The notes: a model not told the origin generated them from the letters alone. Shown: positions 35,691 through 46,118, counted from the stretch's first letter. The stretch: DNA of 64,000 nucleotides from JAAGZL01 sp050288625 (GCA_050288625.1 JBNKEE010000020.1:1-64000), one strand, 5' to 3'. Numbers and translations are program-made.

Positions 35691-37952
35691 ATGTCGATAT
35701 TGAGTAAAGAACTTGAGTTTACGCTGAACCACGCCTTTACCCAGGCGCGGGAACGCAAACATGAATTCATGACAGTGGAGCATCTGTTGCTGGCGCTACT
35801 GGAAAACAGTTCCGCGCTTGATGTTTTAAAGGGATGTAATATGGATATTGGAAGATTACGGACAGAGGTGGATCAATTTATCAACGAAACCACCCCCATA
35901 CTTCCAGACGAAGATCAGGAAATCCAGCCTACTATAGGATTTCAGCGGGTACTGCAACGCGCCGTCTTTCATGTACAGTCATCTGGGCGCAAGGAGGTGA
36001 CCGGAGCCAACGTATTGGTGGCGATCTTTGGTGAGCAGGAGTCTCAGGCCCATTATCTGTTGGCGCAGCAGGGAATGTCTCGTCTGGATGCAGTCAACTA
36101 TATGTCCCACGGTGTTACCCGGATGAGTGATAATCTGGAGTCCGATTCAATCAATAGTGATACCGATGAAGATATAGAGACAGGCTCGCCTGCACAATCA
36201 CCACTCTCGGAGTTCACCACTAATCTGAATGAACTTGCATTACTAGGCAAGATAGACCCACTAATCGGTCGCGATAGTGAGATTGAAAGGGTGATACAGA
36301 TACTTTGTCGCAGGCGCAAGAATAATCCGCTCTTGGTAGGTGAGGCAGGTGTAGGCAAGACCGCCATCGCTGAGGGATTGGCAAAGATGATCACAGACAA
36401 AAAGGTGCCTGATGTGTTGGCTAACAGCACTATCTATTCCCTTGATCTTGGTGGTCTTATCGCCGGCACTAAGTATCGCGGTGATTTTGAAAAGCGTCTG
36501 AAGGCGGTTCTGGCCCAGCTTAAAGATGAGCCGGAAGCGATCCTGTTTATCGATGAGATCCACACGGTAATCGGAGCCGGCTCAGCCTCGGGCGGGGTAA
36601 TGGATGCCTCAAATCTGATCAAGCCGGTTCTGGCGACAAAAGATTTGCGTTGTATCGGTTCCACCACCTATCAGGAGTTCCGCGGTATCTTCGAGAAGGA
36701 CCGAGCCTTAGCCAGGCGCTTCCAGAAGATAGATATCGTCGAGCCGACTGTGGAAGAGACTATAGGGATACTGGAAGGCCTGAAGACCAGATTTGAAGAG
36801 CACCACAATGTAACCTATACATCAGAAGCACTGAAGGCCGCTGCCGAGTTGTCTGGCCGTTATATCAACGATCGCCACCTACCGGATAAGGCGATTGATG
36901 TGATCGACGAGGCGGGCGCCAGTATTCAGCTGCAACCAGAAGGTAAACGTCAGGTGACCATTGACGTGGAGGATATTGAGAATATCGTGGCCAAGATGGC
37001 GCGTATTCCTCCAAAGAGTGTATCTGTGTCTGACGTGGAGGCCCTGCGCACCCTGGATCGCGATCTCAAGATGGTGGTATTCGGACAGGATAATGCTATA
37101 GATACGCTTACCGCTGCTATGCGTATGAGTCGCACAGGGTTGGGTGGTGAACAGAAGCCTGTTGGTTCCTTCCTTTTTACCGGTCCGACCGGGGTGGGTA
37201 AGACCGAGGTCACCAGGCAACTTGCACTGATACTTGGAATTAAGCTGATTCGTTTCGATATGTCAGAGTACATGGAGCGACACACGGTATCCCGCTTAAT
37301 TGGTGCCCCTCCAGGTTATGTAGGATACGATCAAGGTGGTCTGCTTACAGAAGAGGTTAACAAGCATCCTCATTCCGTTTTGCTGTTGGACGAGATCGAG
37401 AAGGCCCATCCAGACGTATTTAATCTGTTGTTGCAGATAATGGATCATGGGACCTTGACAGATAACAACGGGCGTAAGGCCGATTTTCGCAACGTAGTAT
37501 TGGTAATGACCAGTAATGCCGGTGCTATGGAGATGAGTAGAGCCTCCATAGGTTTTACTTCGCAGGATCATAGCAGTGACGGCATGGAGGCGGTAAAAAA
37601 GACCTTTACCCCAGAGTTTCGCAATCGCCTGGACGCCATTGTTCAATTCGATCCACTATCACCAGAGGTGATTCGTCATGTAGTGGATAAGTTTATCTTT
37701 GATCTGGAAGGGAAGATGGAGCAGAAGAGGGTGGCTATGCAGATTGAGCCAGAGGCCAAAGAGTGGTTGGCGGAACACGGCTATAACGAAAAGATGGGTG
37801 CACGCCCCATGGAGAGGCTGATCAAAGAAAAGATCAGCAAGCCATTAGCCGAAGAACTGCTGTTTGGGGCGTTGACCGAAGGCGGTTTAGTTCGCGTGTA
37901 TGTCTCTGAAAACGAGCTGAAGTTCGAACTGAAAGATCATGTAATGCACTGA
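35691..37952 (+). CDS. clpA: ATP-dependent Clp protease ATP-binding subunit ClpA
   Basis: 753 residues. Double Clp N-domain, then two AAA+ modules with Walker A GEAGVGKTAIAEG and GPTGVGKTEVTRQ and Walker B FIDEIHT and LLLDEIEKAH. ClpA unfolds substrates and feeds ClpP in the cytosol. The late part keeps the LLFGALTEGG loop. Confidence 0.98.
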   Translation: MSILSKELEFTLNHAFTQARERKHEFMTVEHLLLALLENSSALDVLKGCNMDIGRLRTEVDQFINETTPILPDEDQEIQPTIGFQRVLQRAVFHVQSSGRKEVTGANVLVAIFGEQESQAHYLLAQQGMSRLDAVNYMSHGVTRMSDNLESDSINSDTDEDIETGSPAQSPLSEFTTNLNELALLGKIDPLIGRDSEIERVIQILCRRRKNNPLLVGEAGVGKTAIAEGLAKMITDKKVPDVLANSTIYSLDLGGLIAGTKYRGDFEKRLKAVLAQLKDEPEAILFIDEIHTVIGAGSASGGVMDASNLIKPVLATKDLRCIGSTTYQEFRGIFEKDRALARRFQKIDIVEPTVEETIGILEGLKTRFEEHHNVTYTSEALKAAAELSGRYINDRHLPDKAIDVIDEAGASIQLQPEGKRQVTIDVEDIENIVAKMARIPPKSVSVSDVEALRTLDRDLKMVVFGQDNAIDTLTAAMRMSRTGLGGEQKPVGSFLFTGPTGVGKTEVTRQLALILGIKLIRFDMSEYMERHTVSRLIGAPPGYVGYDQGGLLTEEVNKHPHSVLLLDEIEKAHPDVFNLLLQIMDHGTLTDNNGRKADFRNVVLVMTSNAGAMEMSRASIGFTSQDHSSDGMEAVKKTFTPEFRNRLDAIVQFDPLSPEVIRHVVDKFIFDLEGKMEQKRVAMQIEPEAKEWLAEHGYNEKMGARPMERLIKEKISKPLAEELLFGALTEGGLVRVYVSENELKFELKDHVMH

Positions 37953-37979
37953 CTTCCGCCACAATGCGAGAAGTGGCCT

Positions 37980-38198
37980 CTAACGGGCTCGATAGGTAAT
38001 ACGCCCCTTACTTAGATCGTAAGGCGTAAGCTGTACAGTGACTGTGTCTCCGGTCAGGATACGTATGTAGTGCTTACGCATCTTTCCCGAAATGTGTGCA
38101 GTCACAACATGACCATTCTCCAGCTCCACCCGGAACATGGTATTAGGGAGCGTTTCAATTACCGTCCCTTCCATCTCAATAAAATCTTCTTTTGCCAT
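37980..38198 (-). CDS. infA: translation initiation factor IF-1
   Basis: 72 residues with the OB-fold S1-like sequence (IEMEGTVIETLPNTMFRV and HVVTAHISGKMRKHYIRIL), full-length and standard. IF-1 binds the 30S A site in initiation. Follows bpt on the same strand. Confidence 0.98.
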   Translation of the reverse strand: MAKEDFIEMEGTVIETLPNTMFRVELENGHVVTAHISGKMRKHYIRILTGDTVTVQLTPYDLSKGRITYRAR

Positions 38199-38266
38199 TC
38201 GTTATCCTAAAATCAATTTCTATAGCGGCGGGAGTATAACACATGCAGGTGTGGTCGAATCCAGCT

Positions 38267-39028
38267 TTATCCAGATAATTCCGGTATTGTAATCTCTTCA
38301 GAAGGAGAAAACTCCTTCCAGCTCCCCTCACTGTAAACCTGAAGAGGCCTGTAATCCTGCTTATATTGCATCTTCTGGCATCCGGGAATCCAATATCCAA
38401 GATAAAGCCATGGCAGGCCTAGGAGTTTGGCCTCATTTATCTGCCACAAGATGGCTAATACTCCAGGGCTAAGGTCAGACATCCTCGGGTCGAAAAAGGT
38501 ATATACCGCAGACATCCCGCGTGGTAAAAGATCGATTACCGCTACCGAAAATAGGTTGTTATCTGTACGAAACTCTACAAACAGCGTGTCACACCAGGAG
38601 CAGATGAGAAACCTGCGGTAGTCATCCTCGGTTGGATTTGCCATGTCGCCTTCAGGGTGCCTGGAATTCACGTATTTAACATATAACTCGAAGTGATCAT
38701 GCACAAAGCTTGCTGGCATGACATTTATGCTAAGACTTGTTTGCATCCGGTTCCAGACCCTGCGTTGTCTGCGTCTGGGGGAAAATCGGTTGACTGGGAT
38801 ACGGACAGAGATGCAGTCTTGACAGCCCGGACAATCTGGCCGGTAGATATCACTTCCACTTCGACGGAACCCCAAGTCCAGCAACGATTGATAAAACTCT
38901 GGGTTTTTTTTGGCATCTGGATCTATAAATATGGTTTGGGCTGACCGTCCTGGTAGGTAGGAACAAGGGTTTTCGTGGGTCTTGAACAATCTGATACGGC
39001 TATTATCACCGCCTTGGTCTATGGTCAT
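38267..39028 (-). CDS. bpt: aspartate/glutamate leucyltransferase Bpt (Ate1-like)
   Basis: 253 residues. N-terminal cysteine cluster (CPGCQDC, about 70-76) and the acyltransferase fold with SAVYTFFDP and YLGYWIPGCQKM-type motif are present. It moves Leu to N-terminal Asp/Glu, making an N-degron for ClpS-ClpAP. Many databases call it arginyltransferase; in gammaproteobacteria the Leu specificity of Bpt is more likely. The start overlaps the aat stop. Confidence 0.93.
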   Translation of the reverse strand: MTIDQGGDNSRIRLFKTHENPCSYLPGRSAQTIFIDPDAKKNPEFYQSLLDLGFRRSGSDIYRPDCPGCQDCISVRIPVNRFSPRRRQRRVWNRMQTSLSINVMPASFVHDHFELYVKYVNSRHPEGDMANPTEDDYRRFLICSWCDTLFVEFRTDNNLFSVAVIDLLPRGMSAVYTFFDPRMSDLSPGVLAILWQINEAKLLGLPWLYLGYWIPGCQKMQYKQDYRPLQVYSEGSWKEFSPSEEITIPELSG

Positions 39029-39729
39029 GTTGTTTTACCATCTATCTGCCAGGATTCCGTCATTGGTTCGGTATAACATAACTTCTCAAGGAGGTTAACG
39101 AATTCTGAACGTGGGATCCTTTCCGCCCCCAGACTTGCCAAATGCTCAGAATAGACCTGGCAGTCAATCAATTCATATCCCCATGAGACCAGTTTTTCAC
39201 TGAGAAAGACTAGGGCCATTTTTGAGGCGTTGCTCCTAAGGCTGAACATAGATTCACCAAAAAAGACCTTGCCAACGGCTACACCATAAAGTCCTCCTAC
39301 CAGATTGTTCTTCTCCCACACCTCAACAGAGTGGGCATGGCCATGTTTGAACAGGTCCAAATATGATTGTCTCATCTCATCTGTAATCCAGGTATCTGCT
39401 TGTTTCATGCGTGGAGCAGCACACCCTGATATAACATCTGCAAATGCTTGGTCTATAGTGATGATTAGATTGCTGTTACGGATAGCTTTACGCAGGCTGC
39501 GTGAGATTTTTATTTGATCAGGATAGAGGATTGTCCTGGGATCCGGCGACCACCATAAGATGGGTTGATCAGCACCATACCATGGGAAGATGCCAGACCT
39601 GTAGGCATGTAATAGCCTGGAGGTAGATAGGTCACCACCCACTGCGAGCAGTCCGTCGGGATCCTGTTCTGCCTGTTCCACGGGTGGAAACGGTTCGTTA
39701 GGGTTGTTGGGGTCTAGGATAAACAGCAT
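39025..39729 (-). CDS. aat: leucyl/phenylalanyl-tRNA--protein transferase
   Basis: 234 residues, typical size. FPPVEQAEQDPDGLLAVGGD, YRSGIFPWY and the VGGLYGVAVGKVFFGESMF motif identify Aat. It adds Leu or Phe to N-terminal Lys/Arg proteins, feeding ClpS. Overlaps bpt by four bases. The plus-strand PilZ gene starts 30 bases away on the other side. Confidence 0.96.
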   Translation of the reverse strand: MLFILDPNNPNEPFPPVEQAEQDPDGLLAVGGDLSTSRLLHAYRSGIFPWYGADQPILWWSPDPRTILYPDQIKISRSLRKAIRNSNLIITIDQAFADVISGCAAPRMKQADTWITDEMRQSYLDLFKHGHAHSVEVWEKNNLVGGLYGVAVGKVFFGESMFSLRSNASKMALVFLSEKLVSWGYELIDCQVYSEHLASLGAERIPRSEFVNLLEKLCYTEPMTESWQIDGKTT

Positions 39730-39759
39730 AATCGGCTTCTACAGTAACGGGTCAAACGG

Positions 39760-40434
39760 ATGAAGAAACAACAAACTCTAAGAATCCTGGTTGGCGATAA
39801 ATTGCAATTGCAAAGGGTCGGCGCTGAATCCGGGGAAAGATACTCGTCTACAGTTATTGGCTTCATGCCTGGTAAAAGTCTACTTATTACTTCGCCATTG
39901 GTAAATGATAAACCCATCTTAGTCAAAGATGGTCAGCAGTTTGCGGTAAGGATGCTGCAGGGCAGTTATATACAAGGGTTTGTAGCAAAGGTTCTGCACA
40001 ATGCACATACCCCATATCCCCATCTGCATCTAAGTTTCCCAGAAGAGGTCGAGAGCATAGAGGTGCGCAATGCAGATCGGGTAGAGACGGATGTGCCGAT
40101 CCTGGCCAGAGACTCAAAACTTCCAGATGAAAGAGACAACTGGAAGCAGGCATCAATTAAGGATATAAGCGCCACTGGTTCCAAGCTTGAAAGTATGAGC
40201 AAGATCGGCGAGAAGGGCGATATCCTAGAGCTGAAATTCAAACTGCTTATATGCGCCAAGGAGGAGGAGATGGAGCTTCAAACCAGGATCGTACACATGG
40301 AAGAACCGGGGGAAGTGGGTGACGATGAGTGGGGTATATATGTCTATGGTACCCAGTTCGAGAAACATGGCAGACTGGAACGGGTACTGATACAGAACTA
40401 TGTGCTGGAGCAACGCATGAGCTATGCTATCTGA
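39760..40434 (+). CDS. YcgR-like flagellar brake PilZ protein
   Basis: 224 residues. An N-terminal YcgR-type domain (about 1-105) is followed by a PilZ domain with c-di-GMP motifs RNADR (RxxxR) and DISATG (D/NxSxxG). Such proteins bind c-di-GMP and slow the flagellar motor. No flagellar genes are adjacent. Divergent from aat with only 30 bases between. Confidence 0.85.
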   Translation: MKKQQTLRILVGDKLQLQRVGAESGERYSSTVIGFMPGKSLLITSPLVNDKPILVKDGQQFAVRMLQGSYIQGFVAKVLHNAHTPYPHLHLSFPEEVESIEVRNADRVETDVPILARDSKLPDERDNWKQASIKDISATGSKLESMSKIGEKGDILELKFKLLICAKEEEMELQTRIVHMEEPGEVGDDEWGIYVYGTQFEKHGRLERVLIQNYVLEQRMSYAI

Positions 40435-40463
40435 TCCGCAGGTCAGATAACTGACCTGCGGAT
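40434..40463. terminator. perfect hairpin between convergent PilZ and trxB genes
   Basis: ATCCGCAGGTCAG (40434-40446) and CTGACCTGCGGAT (40451-40463) pair perfectly over 13 bases around the loop ATAA. It lies at the meeting point of two convergent genes and could stop both; there is no U tract. Confidence 0.6.
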
Positions 40464-40476
40464 ATGGTCAGGTAAT

Positions 40477-41439
40477 TTAGCCCTTGGCCTCCATGGCATC
40501 CAGGTAGCGCTCTGCATCCAGGGCTGCCATACATCCTGTTCCGGCAGAGGTGATGGCCTGCTTATAGACGTGGTCCATAACATCGCCAGCCGCAAAAATG
40601 CCTTCAATACTGGTCTGGGTGGCATTACCCTCGATACCTCCGGTAACGACAAGATATCCATGCTGCATATCAAGCTGATCGGCAAATATGTCGGTGTTGG
40701 GTTTATGCCCGATAGCGACAAATATGCCTTGCAGATCTATATCTTTGGTGGAGCCATCTTTGACGTTTTTGATTCGCATACCGGTAACTCCTGTTTCATC
40801 GCCTAAAACCTCATCCAGTACATGGTCCCATTCGATAGTAACGTTTCCGTTCTCGGCTTTTTGCATCACCTGATCCGCCAGGATTTTTTCGGAGCGGAAG
40901 GCGTCGCGTCTATGCACGATGGTCACTTCAGAGGCGATATTGGAGAGATACAGTGCTTCCTCAACTGCGGTGCTACCGCCGCCTATCACAGCAACTTTTT
41001 GATTGCGATAGAAAAAACCATCGCATGTGGCGCAGGCAGAAACACCGCGCCCTTTGAACTTCTCTTCAGAGTCCAAGCCTAGATACTGAGCAGATGCTCC
41101 GGTTGCAATAATCAGAGCGTCACAGGTGTAGGTAGCATGATCACCGATAAGCTTGAAAGGCCTCTCTGAAAGCTCGGTGGTGTGTATGTGATCAAAGATT
41201 ATCTCCGTATTGAATCGCTCTGCATGTTTTAGCATACGGTCCATAAGCTCTGGACCTTGCACACCTGCGTGATCTCCCGGCCAGTTGTCCACCTCAGTGG
41301 TAGTAGTCAGTTGTCCTCCCTGCTCCATGCCTGTTATCAGGACCGGATCAAGATTGGCTCGTGCCGCATATACGGCAGCTGTGTATCCGGCAGGACCAGA
41401 CCCAAGGATCAACAGCCTGCAGTGTTTGGTGTCACTCAT
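40477..41439 (-). CDS. trxB: thioredoxin reductase
   Basis: 320 residues. FAD motif GSGPAGYTAAVYAARA (about 12-27), redox-active CATC (ACATCDG, about 137-141), NADPH motif GGGSTAVEEALYL and the terminal GDVMDHVY are standard. It keeps thioredoxin reduced with NADPH. Convergent with the PilZ gene. Confidence 0.97.
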   Translation of the reverse strand: MSDTKHCRLLILGSGPAGYTAAVYAARANLDPVLITGMEQGGQLTTTTEVDNWPGDHAGVQGPELMDRMLKHAERFNTEIIFDHIHTTELSERPFKLIGDHATYTCDALIIATGASAQYLGLDSEEKFKGRGVSACATCDGFFYRNQKVAVIGGGSTAVEEALYLSNIASEVTIVHRRDAFRSEKILADQVMQKAENGNVTIEWDHVLDEVLGDETGVTGMRIKNVKDGSTKDIDLQGIFVAIGHKPNTDIFADQLDMQHGYLVVTGGIEGNATQTSIEGIFAAGDVMDHVYKQAITSAGTGCMAALDAERYLDAMEAKG

Positions 41440-41758
41440 GTGTAATTACTCCAGGAATTTATGTATATGATTTGTGCGGTTTATGAATTTTATTAAGAGA
41501 TGATTCTCACTACATATGCGCTAACTTGGCGAAATTCAATCAGATGGGTAAATTCTACGTAATGTTCATTTGGTGGTAAAGGATATAATATTTAGAAAAT
41601 AGACTAAATATGTTATATAACTCTATAATAGATAAGCAACTATTTATGCGTGAAGAATAGTATGACAATAAGGATACATAATCGCGGATAACTGTATAAT
41701 TGGTTATCTGTATGAAACACCTAGAAGCCAACATGGGTAGAAACAAGCCGGGTTAAAA
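41440..41758. promoter_or_regulatory. 319-base AT-rich region between trxB and ftsK
   Basis: No gene seen. Divergent promoters for trxB and ftsK should lie here. The pair GATAAC...GTTATC (around 41690-41710) brackets TATAAT and is a possible operator over the ftsK promoter; weak. Confidence 0.45.
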
Positions 41759-44065
41759 GTGTCACAGGCGAGCAAAACAGTTCAAAACCAGAATAAGGTC
41801 GGAGTGCGGCTTAACAGACGTCTGCGCGAGGGTGTGATGTTGCTAACTCTTGCCATAGCGGCCTATCTGCTGCTCTCACTATTTACCTATTCGCAACTTG
41901 ACCCAGGATGGTCATACATCGGGGAGCACAAACAGGTACTTAATGCCGGTGGTCCGGTAGGGGCCTGGTTTGCAGATGTATTTCTAAATCTGTTCGGTTT
42001 TTTTGCCTATATATTTCCCATTATGATCGCCTGGGTTGTCTGGGTAATCCTATATCAGGGCGAACCGGATGCACCTTTGAATCTTGCTGTTATTAATCTA
42101 CGAGCCATGGGTTTTATTCTGACCCTGACGTGTGGAAGTACCCTTTCTTCTCTTCATGTGTCTGACTTCAACATACCATTTCCTTCAGGGACGGGGGGGA
42201 TACTTGGGTCATTCCTAGAGAATCAGATTATCAATATCTTTAGCACCACAGGTGGAACTCTGCTTTTGATTGCTTTGTTCCTTAGTGGTGTGACCTTGTT
42301 TACCGGTGTCTCATGGTTCACGATCATGGACAGGATAGGAGAGGCGACCCTTGACCTTTTTGATAAAGGTTCTCGTTTATACGAGAGCATATTGGATAAA
42401 CAAAAAGCCAATGACATAAAACGTCAGCGTCAGGATGCTCTCAAATTTGAACAGATGCGACAGGTAAATAAAAAGCCGCCTAAGATCGAGCCGGTTATAA
42501 AGGAGATAAGACCTAGCATCCGTAGCGAGAAAGAGAAGCAAGTACCCCTGTTCGCCAAAGATCATGAAGGTGAGTTGCCGCCATTGGCACTCCTGGATCA
42601 GGTTAAGAGAAGTGAGACAGGCTATACCAAGGAGGCATTGGAGGCGATCTCCAGACTGGTAGAAATTAAACTGCGTGACTTTGGTATTGATGTTGAGGTA
42701 GTGGCTGTATATCCAGGGCCTGTAGTTACCCTGTTTGAACTGCAATTGGCTCCCGGCCTCAAAGTTAGCCGAATCACCAATCTGTCCAAGGATCTAGCCC
42801 GAGCCTTATCTACGACCAGTGTGCGCGTGGTAGAGGTGATACCGGGAAAATCGGTCATTGGTCTGGAGATACCGAACGAACATCGTGAAATGGTCTATCT
42901 GAGCGAAATTCTGAAATCAGAGGCATACGATAAGTCTAAATCTCCCCTTACCATGGCCTTGGGCAAAAACATAGCTGGTGAGCCCCAGGTGACAGATCTG
43001 TCCAGGATGCCGCACGTGTTGATAGCCGGCACCACTGGTGCCGGTAAGTCTGTAGCCATCAACGCCATGGTCCTAAGCATCCTCTATAAAGCCAAGCCTG
43101 AAGAGGTCCGAATGATCATGGTGGACCCAAAGATGCTGGAGCTGTCGGTGTATGAGGGTATTCCGCATCTGTTGACGCCAGTGGTTACCGATATGAAAGA
43201 GGCTGCCAACGCCCTGCGTTGGTGTGTTATGGAGATGGAGCAACGCTTCCGTTTCATGGCATCTATAGGTGTGCGTAATCTGGCCGGCTATAACAAGAAA
43301 ATCAAGGATGCACAAAAGAACGGCAAGCAATTGCCAAATCCACTATACCGTAGAGATCTGCCTGAAGGTCAGGAGCAGACCCAGGATGAGTTCCTGCAAC
43401 CCTTGCCCTATATAGTTGTCATAATCGACGAACTGGCTGATCTGATGATGGTGGTTGGCAAGAAGGTGGAGGAGCTGATCGCACGTCTAGCTCAGAAAGC
43501 GCGTGCGGCTGGTGTGCATCTTCTGTTGGCTACCCAAAGACCTTCAGTGGATGTGATTACAGGTCTGATAAAGGCGAACATACCTAGCAGGATCGCATTT
43601 CAGGTGTCGTCCCGCATAGACTCACGCACCATCCTAGACCAGATGGGAGCAGAACACTTGCTGGGACATGGCGATATGCTTTATCTGCCGCCTGGCACAT
43701 CCATTCCTCAACGCATCCATGGCGCTTTTGTGGATGATAATGAAGTGCATCGTGTGGTTAAGCACCTAAAAGAAATGGGAGAGCCGGACTATATTGAGGA
43801 TATATTGCATGGTAGCCCCGACGCGGCCTCAGGAATGTCACCTGATGGCAGCGATGTTGAGGATGCAGATCCTCTATATGACGAGGCAGTTAGGATTGTT
43901 ACTGAAACCAGACGTGCATCTATCTCTGGGGTACAAAGGCGCCTCAAGATAGGCTATAACCGAGCTGCACGCATGATCGAAGAGATGGAAAGGGTAGGGA
44001 TTGTCGGTCCCCCGGAAACAAACGGTAGCCGCCAAGTTTTGGCGCCACCACCACCAGAGGTATAA
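41759..44065 (+). CDS. ftsK: DNA translocase FtsK
   Basis: 768 residues from a GTG start. Four N-terminal membrane segments (about 22-42, 60-88, 105-125, 145-170) are followed by a short linker, alpha/beta motor with Walker A GTTGAGKS and a C-terminal gamma winged helix (RRLKIGYNRAARMIEEME). FtsK pumps DNA at the septum and activates XerCD at dif via KOPS reading by gamma. The linker is short compared with E. coli. First gene of the ftsK-lolA-rarA-serS run. Confidence 0.97.
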   Translation: MSQASKTVQNQNKVGVRLNRRLREGVMLLTLAIAAYLLLSLFTYSQLDPGWSYIGEHKQVLNAGGPVGAWFADVFLNLFGFFAYIFPIMIAWVVWVILYQGEPDAPLNLAVINLRAMGFILTLTCGSTLSSLHVSDFNIPFPSGTGGILGSFLENQIINIFSTTGGTLLLIALFLSGVTLFTGVSWFTIMDRIGEATLDLFDKGSRLYESILDKQKANDIKRQRQDALKFEQMRQVNKKPPKIEPVIKEIRPSIRSEKEKQVPLFAKDHEGELPPLALLDQVKRSETGYTKEALEAISRLVEIKLRDFGIDVEVVAVYPGPVVTLFELQLAPGLKVSRITNLSKDLARALSTTSVRVVEVIPGKSVIGLEIPNEHREMVYLSEILKSEAYDKSKSPLTMALGKNIAGEPQVTDLSRMPHVLIAGTTGAGKSVAINAMVLSILYKAKPEEVRMIMVDPKMLELSVYEGIPHLLTPVVTDMKEAANALRWCVMEMEQRFRFMASIGVRNLAGYNKKIKDAQKNGKQLPNPLYRRDLPEGQEQTQDEFLQPLPYIVVIIDELADLMMVVGKKVEELIARLAQKARAAGVHLLLATQRPSVDVITGLIKANIPSRIAFQVSSRIDSRTILDQMGAEHLLGHGDMLYLPPGTSIPQRIHGAFVDDNEVHRVVKHLKEMGEPDYIEDILHGSPDAASGMSPDGSDVEDADPLYDEAVRIVTETRRASISGVQRRLKIGYNRAARMIEEMERVGIVGPPETNGSRQVLAPPPPEV

Positions 44066-44066
44066 G

Positions 44067-44696
44067 ATGAAGTTACAAAAACTAATTACTGTGATCTTGA
44101 TGTTGTCAGTAAGTCAGATGGCAGCTGCTGGGGCCGGGAAGGCACGCCTGGAAAAACTATTGCGGGATACAAAATCAGTCAAGGCGAAGTTTACCCAAAC
44201 GGTCATTTCCAAATCAAGGGACCGTGCCGCTCATGCTCAGGGCATGCTCTATATCAAACGACCAAAATATTTTCGCTGGGACTACCAGGTACCCTATAAG
44301 CAAAACATCATTGCCGATGGTACCAGAGTATGGGTGTGGGAACCTGACATAGAACAAGTCAGTACCATGATGCAAGATGCCGCCCTTAAAGGGACCCCAG
44401 CCGTGGCTCTCATGGGTGGTGAAAAGATCGATAAGGAGTTTGAGGTAAAAGAGCTGAAGCGTCGTTTTCAACTTGATTGGGTGCAGCTAATCCCAAAAGA
44501 TAAAGATGCACAGTTCACCAAGATTACTTTGGGTTTGGATAAAAAGGGCTTAAAGCTAATGGAGATGGAGTCGAAGAGTGGACAGGTATCCAGATTCCAC
44601 TTTACCGATATAGTGAACAACGCAAAGCTTCCAAAAGATCACTTTAAGTTTACCCCTCCGGCTAGCTACAATAACTATATAAATCTACCAAAATGA
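44067..44696 (+). CDS. lolA: outer-membrane lipoprotein carrier LolA
   Basis: 209 residues from the ATG after AGAGG, two bases behind the ftsK stop. Signal peptide (about 1-21, MAAAG), then the LolA fold pattern (KFTQTVISKSRD, GMLYIKRPKYFRWDY). It takes lipoproteins from LolCDE to LolB in the periplasm. The start within ftsK (44001) would lose the signal peptide start and is rejected. Confidence 0.94.
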   Translation: MKLQKLITVILMLSVSQMAAAGAGKARLEKLLRDTKSVKAKFTQTVISKSRDRAAHAQGMLYIKRPKYFRWDYQVPYKQNIIADGTRVWVWEPDIEQVSTMMQDAALKGTPAVALMGGEKIDKEFEVKELKRRFQLDWVQLIPKDKDAQFTKITLGLDKKGLKLMEMESKSGQVSRFHFTDIVNNAKLPKDHFKFTPPASYNNYINLPK

Positions 44697-44708
44697 CATT
44701 GCACCAGC

Positions 44709-46067
44709 ATGACTAGCAACGATCTCTTCTCTCAGGATGACAATGAGGGATTGAGACCGCTGGCGGACAGGATGCGTCCGCGCAATATTGAGGAGTTTCA
44801 AGGGCAGGTGCATATCATGGGGGCTGATAAACCCCTGCGTACTGCCATAGAGTCAGATCGTCTTCACTCCATGATCTTCTGGGGACCTCCCGGTACTGGC
44901 AAGACCACCCTGGCCAGGCTTATTGCGCATCACTCTGGTGCGCAATTCTTAAGTCTATCGGCCGTATTGGCCGGGGTTAAGGATATCCGTGCTGCCGTGG
45001 ACCAGGCGAAGCAGGTGCGTCAGATAGAAGATCGACCGACCATCCTGTTTATCGACGAGGTCCACCGCTTTAACAAAGCGCAACAGGATGCGTTTTTGCC
45101 TCATGTTGAGGATGGTACAGTCGTATTTATAGGCGCCACAACAGAAAATCCGTCGTTTGAACTGAATAACGCGCTGCTCTCTCGAGCACGTATGTATGTT
45201 TTGAAAAGCTTGAGGGCGGATGAGCTTGAGCAAATCATTCTTTCCGCGCTGAATGATCAGGAACGCGGACTTGGCGACAGGGGACTTGCGATAGATTCTG
45301 CATCTATACATCTGATTGCGGAAACTGCAGATGGTGATGCCAGAAGGGCATTGAATCTGCTTGAGATATCAGCCGATCTTAGTAGTGGTGATAGCATCTC
45401 GGAAGCAACGGTAAAAGAGGTGGTATCTGGAAACGTCAGACGCTTTGATAAGGGCGGAGACACCTTCTATGAGCAGATATCTGCTCTGCACAAAAGTGTA
45501 CGTGGTTCCAATCCAGATGCATCACTCTACTGGCTCTGTCGCATGTTGGATGGTGGTTGTGACCCGCTGTACATAGCACGGCGGGTGGTGCGTATGGCGT
45601 CAGAGGATATCGGCAACGCCGATCCCAGGGCTCTCTCTATCGCGCTGGAAGCCTGGGAGACCCAGGAACGCCTGGGTTCACCGGAAGGGGAACTGGCCAT
45701 CGCCCAGGCGGTGGTATATATGGCCTGCGCCGCAAAGAGCAATGCGGTGTATATGGCATTCAAGGCTGCCATGGCTGATGCACGAGAGCATGGATCACTA
45801 GAGGTGCCGGTGCATCTGCGTAATGCACCCACCAAGATGATGCAGGAGCTGGGATACGGCAAAGCGTACCGTTACGCCCATGATGAACCAGGCGCCTATG
45901 CAGTAGGTGAGACCTATTTTCCAGACGAGATGGGTGAGCAAAACTACTATCAGCCGGTGGAGCGAGGATTGGAGATCAAGATAAAGGAGAAGCTGGAACG
46001 GTTGCGTGAGAGCGATCTGGCCGCCAGGGCTTCTCAGGATAAGACCAAAGTCCCCACTCGTTCTTAA
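44709..46067 (+). CDS. rarA: replication-associated recombination protein RarA
   Basis: 452 residues. AAA+ ATPase with Walker A GPPGTGKTT, Walker B FIDEVHRFNKAQQDAFLP and the C-terminal tetramerisation part (YGKAYRYAHDEPGAY). RarA (MgsA) acts at stalled forks. Position between lolA and serS is classic; crcB is inserted here. Confidence 0.96.
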   Translation: MTSNDLFSQDDNEGLRPLADRMRPRNIEEFQGQVHIMGADKPLRTAIESDRLHSMIFWGPPGTGKTTLARLIAHHSGAQFLSLSAVLAGVKDIRAAVDQAKQVRQIEDRPTILFIDEVHRFNKAQQDAFLPHVEDGTVVFIGATTENPSFELNNALLSRARMYVLKSLRADELEQIILSALNDQERGLGDRGLAIDSASIHLIAETADGDARRALNLLEISADLSSGDSISEATVKEVVSGNVRRFDKGGDTFYEQISALHKSVRGSNPDASLYWLCRMLDGGCDPLYIARRVVRMASEDIGNADPRALSIALEAWETQERLGSPEGELAIAQAVVYMACAAKSNAVYMAFKAAMADAREHGSLEVPVHLRNAPTKMMQELGYGKAYRYAHDEPGAYAVGETYFPDEMGEQNYYQPVERGLEIKIKEKLERLRESDLAARASQDKTKVPTRS

Positions 46068-46118
46068 ACCGCCCAGGGTGTAGAATGCCTATTTTTTTAA
46101 CTGGGGAGTCCTAAACAG

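Noticed and set aside
46068..46118. Fluoride riboswitch ahead of crcB
   Set aside because: Only 51 bases are free between rarA and crcB and no fluoride-aptamer pattern fits.
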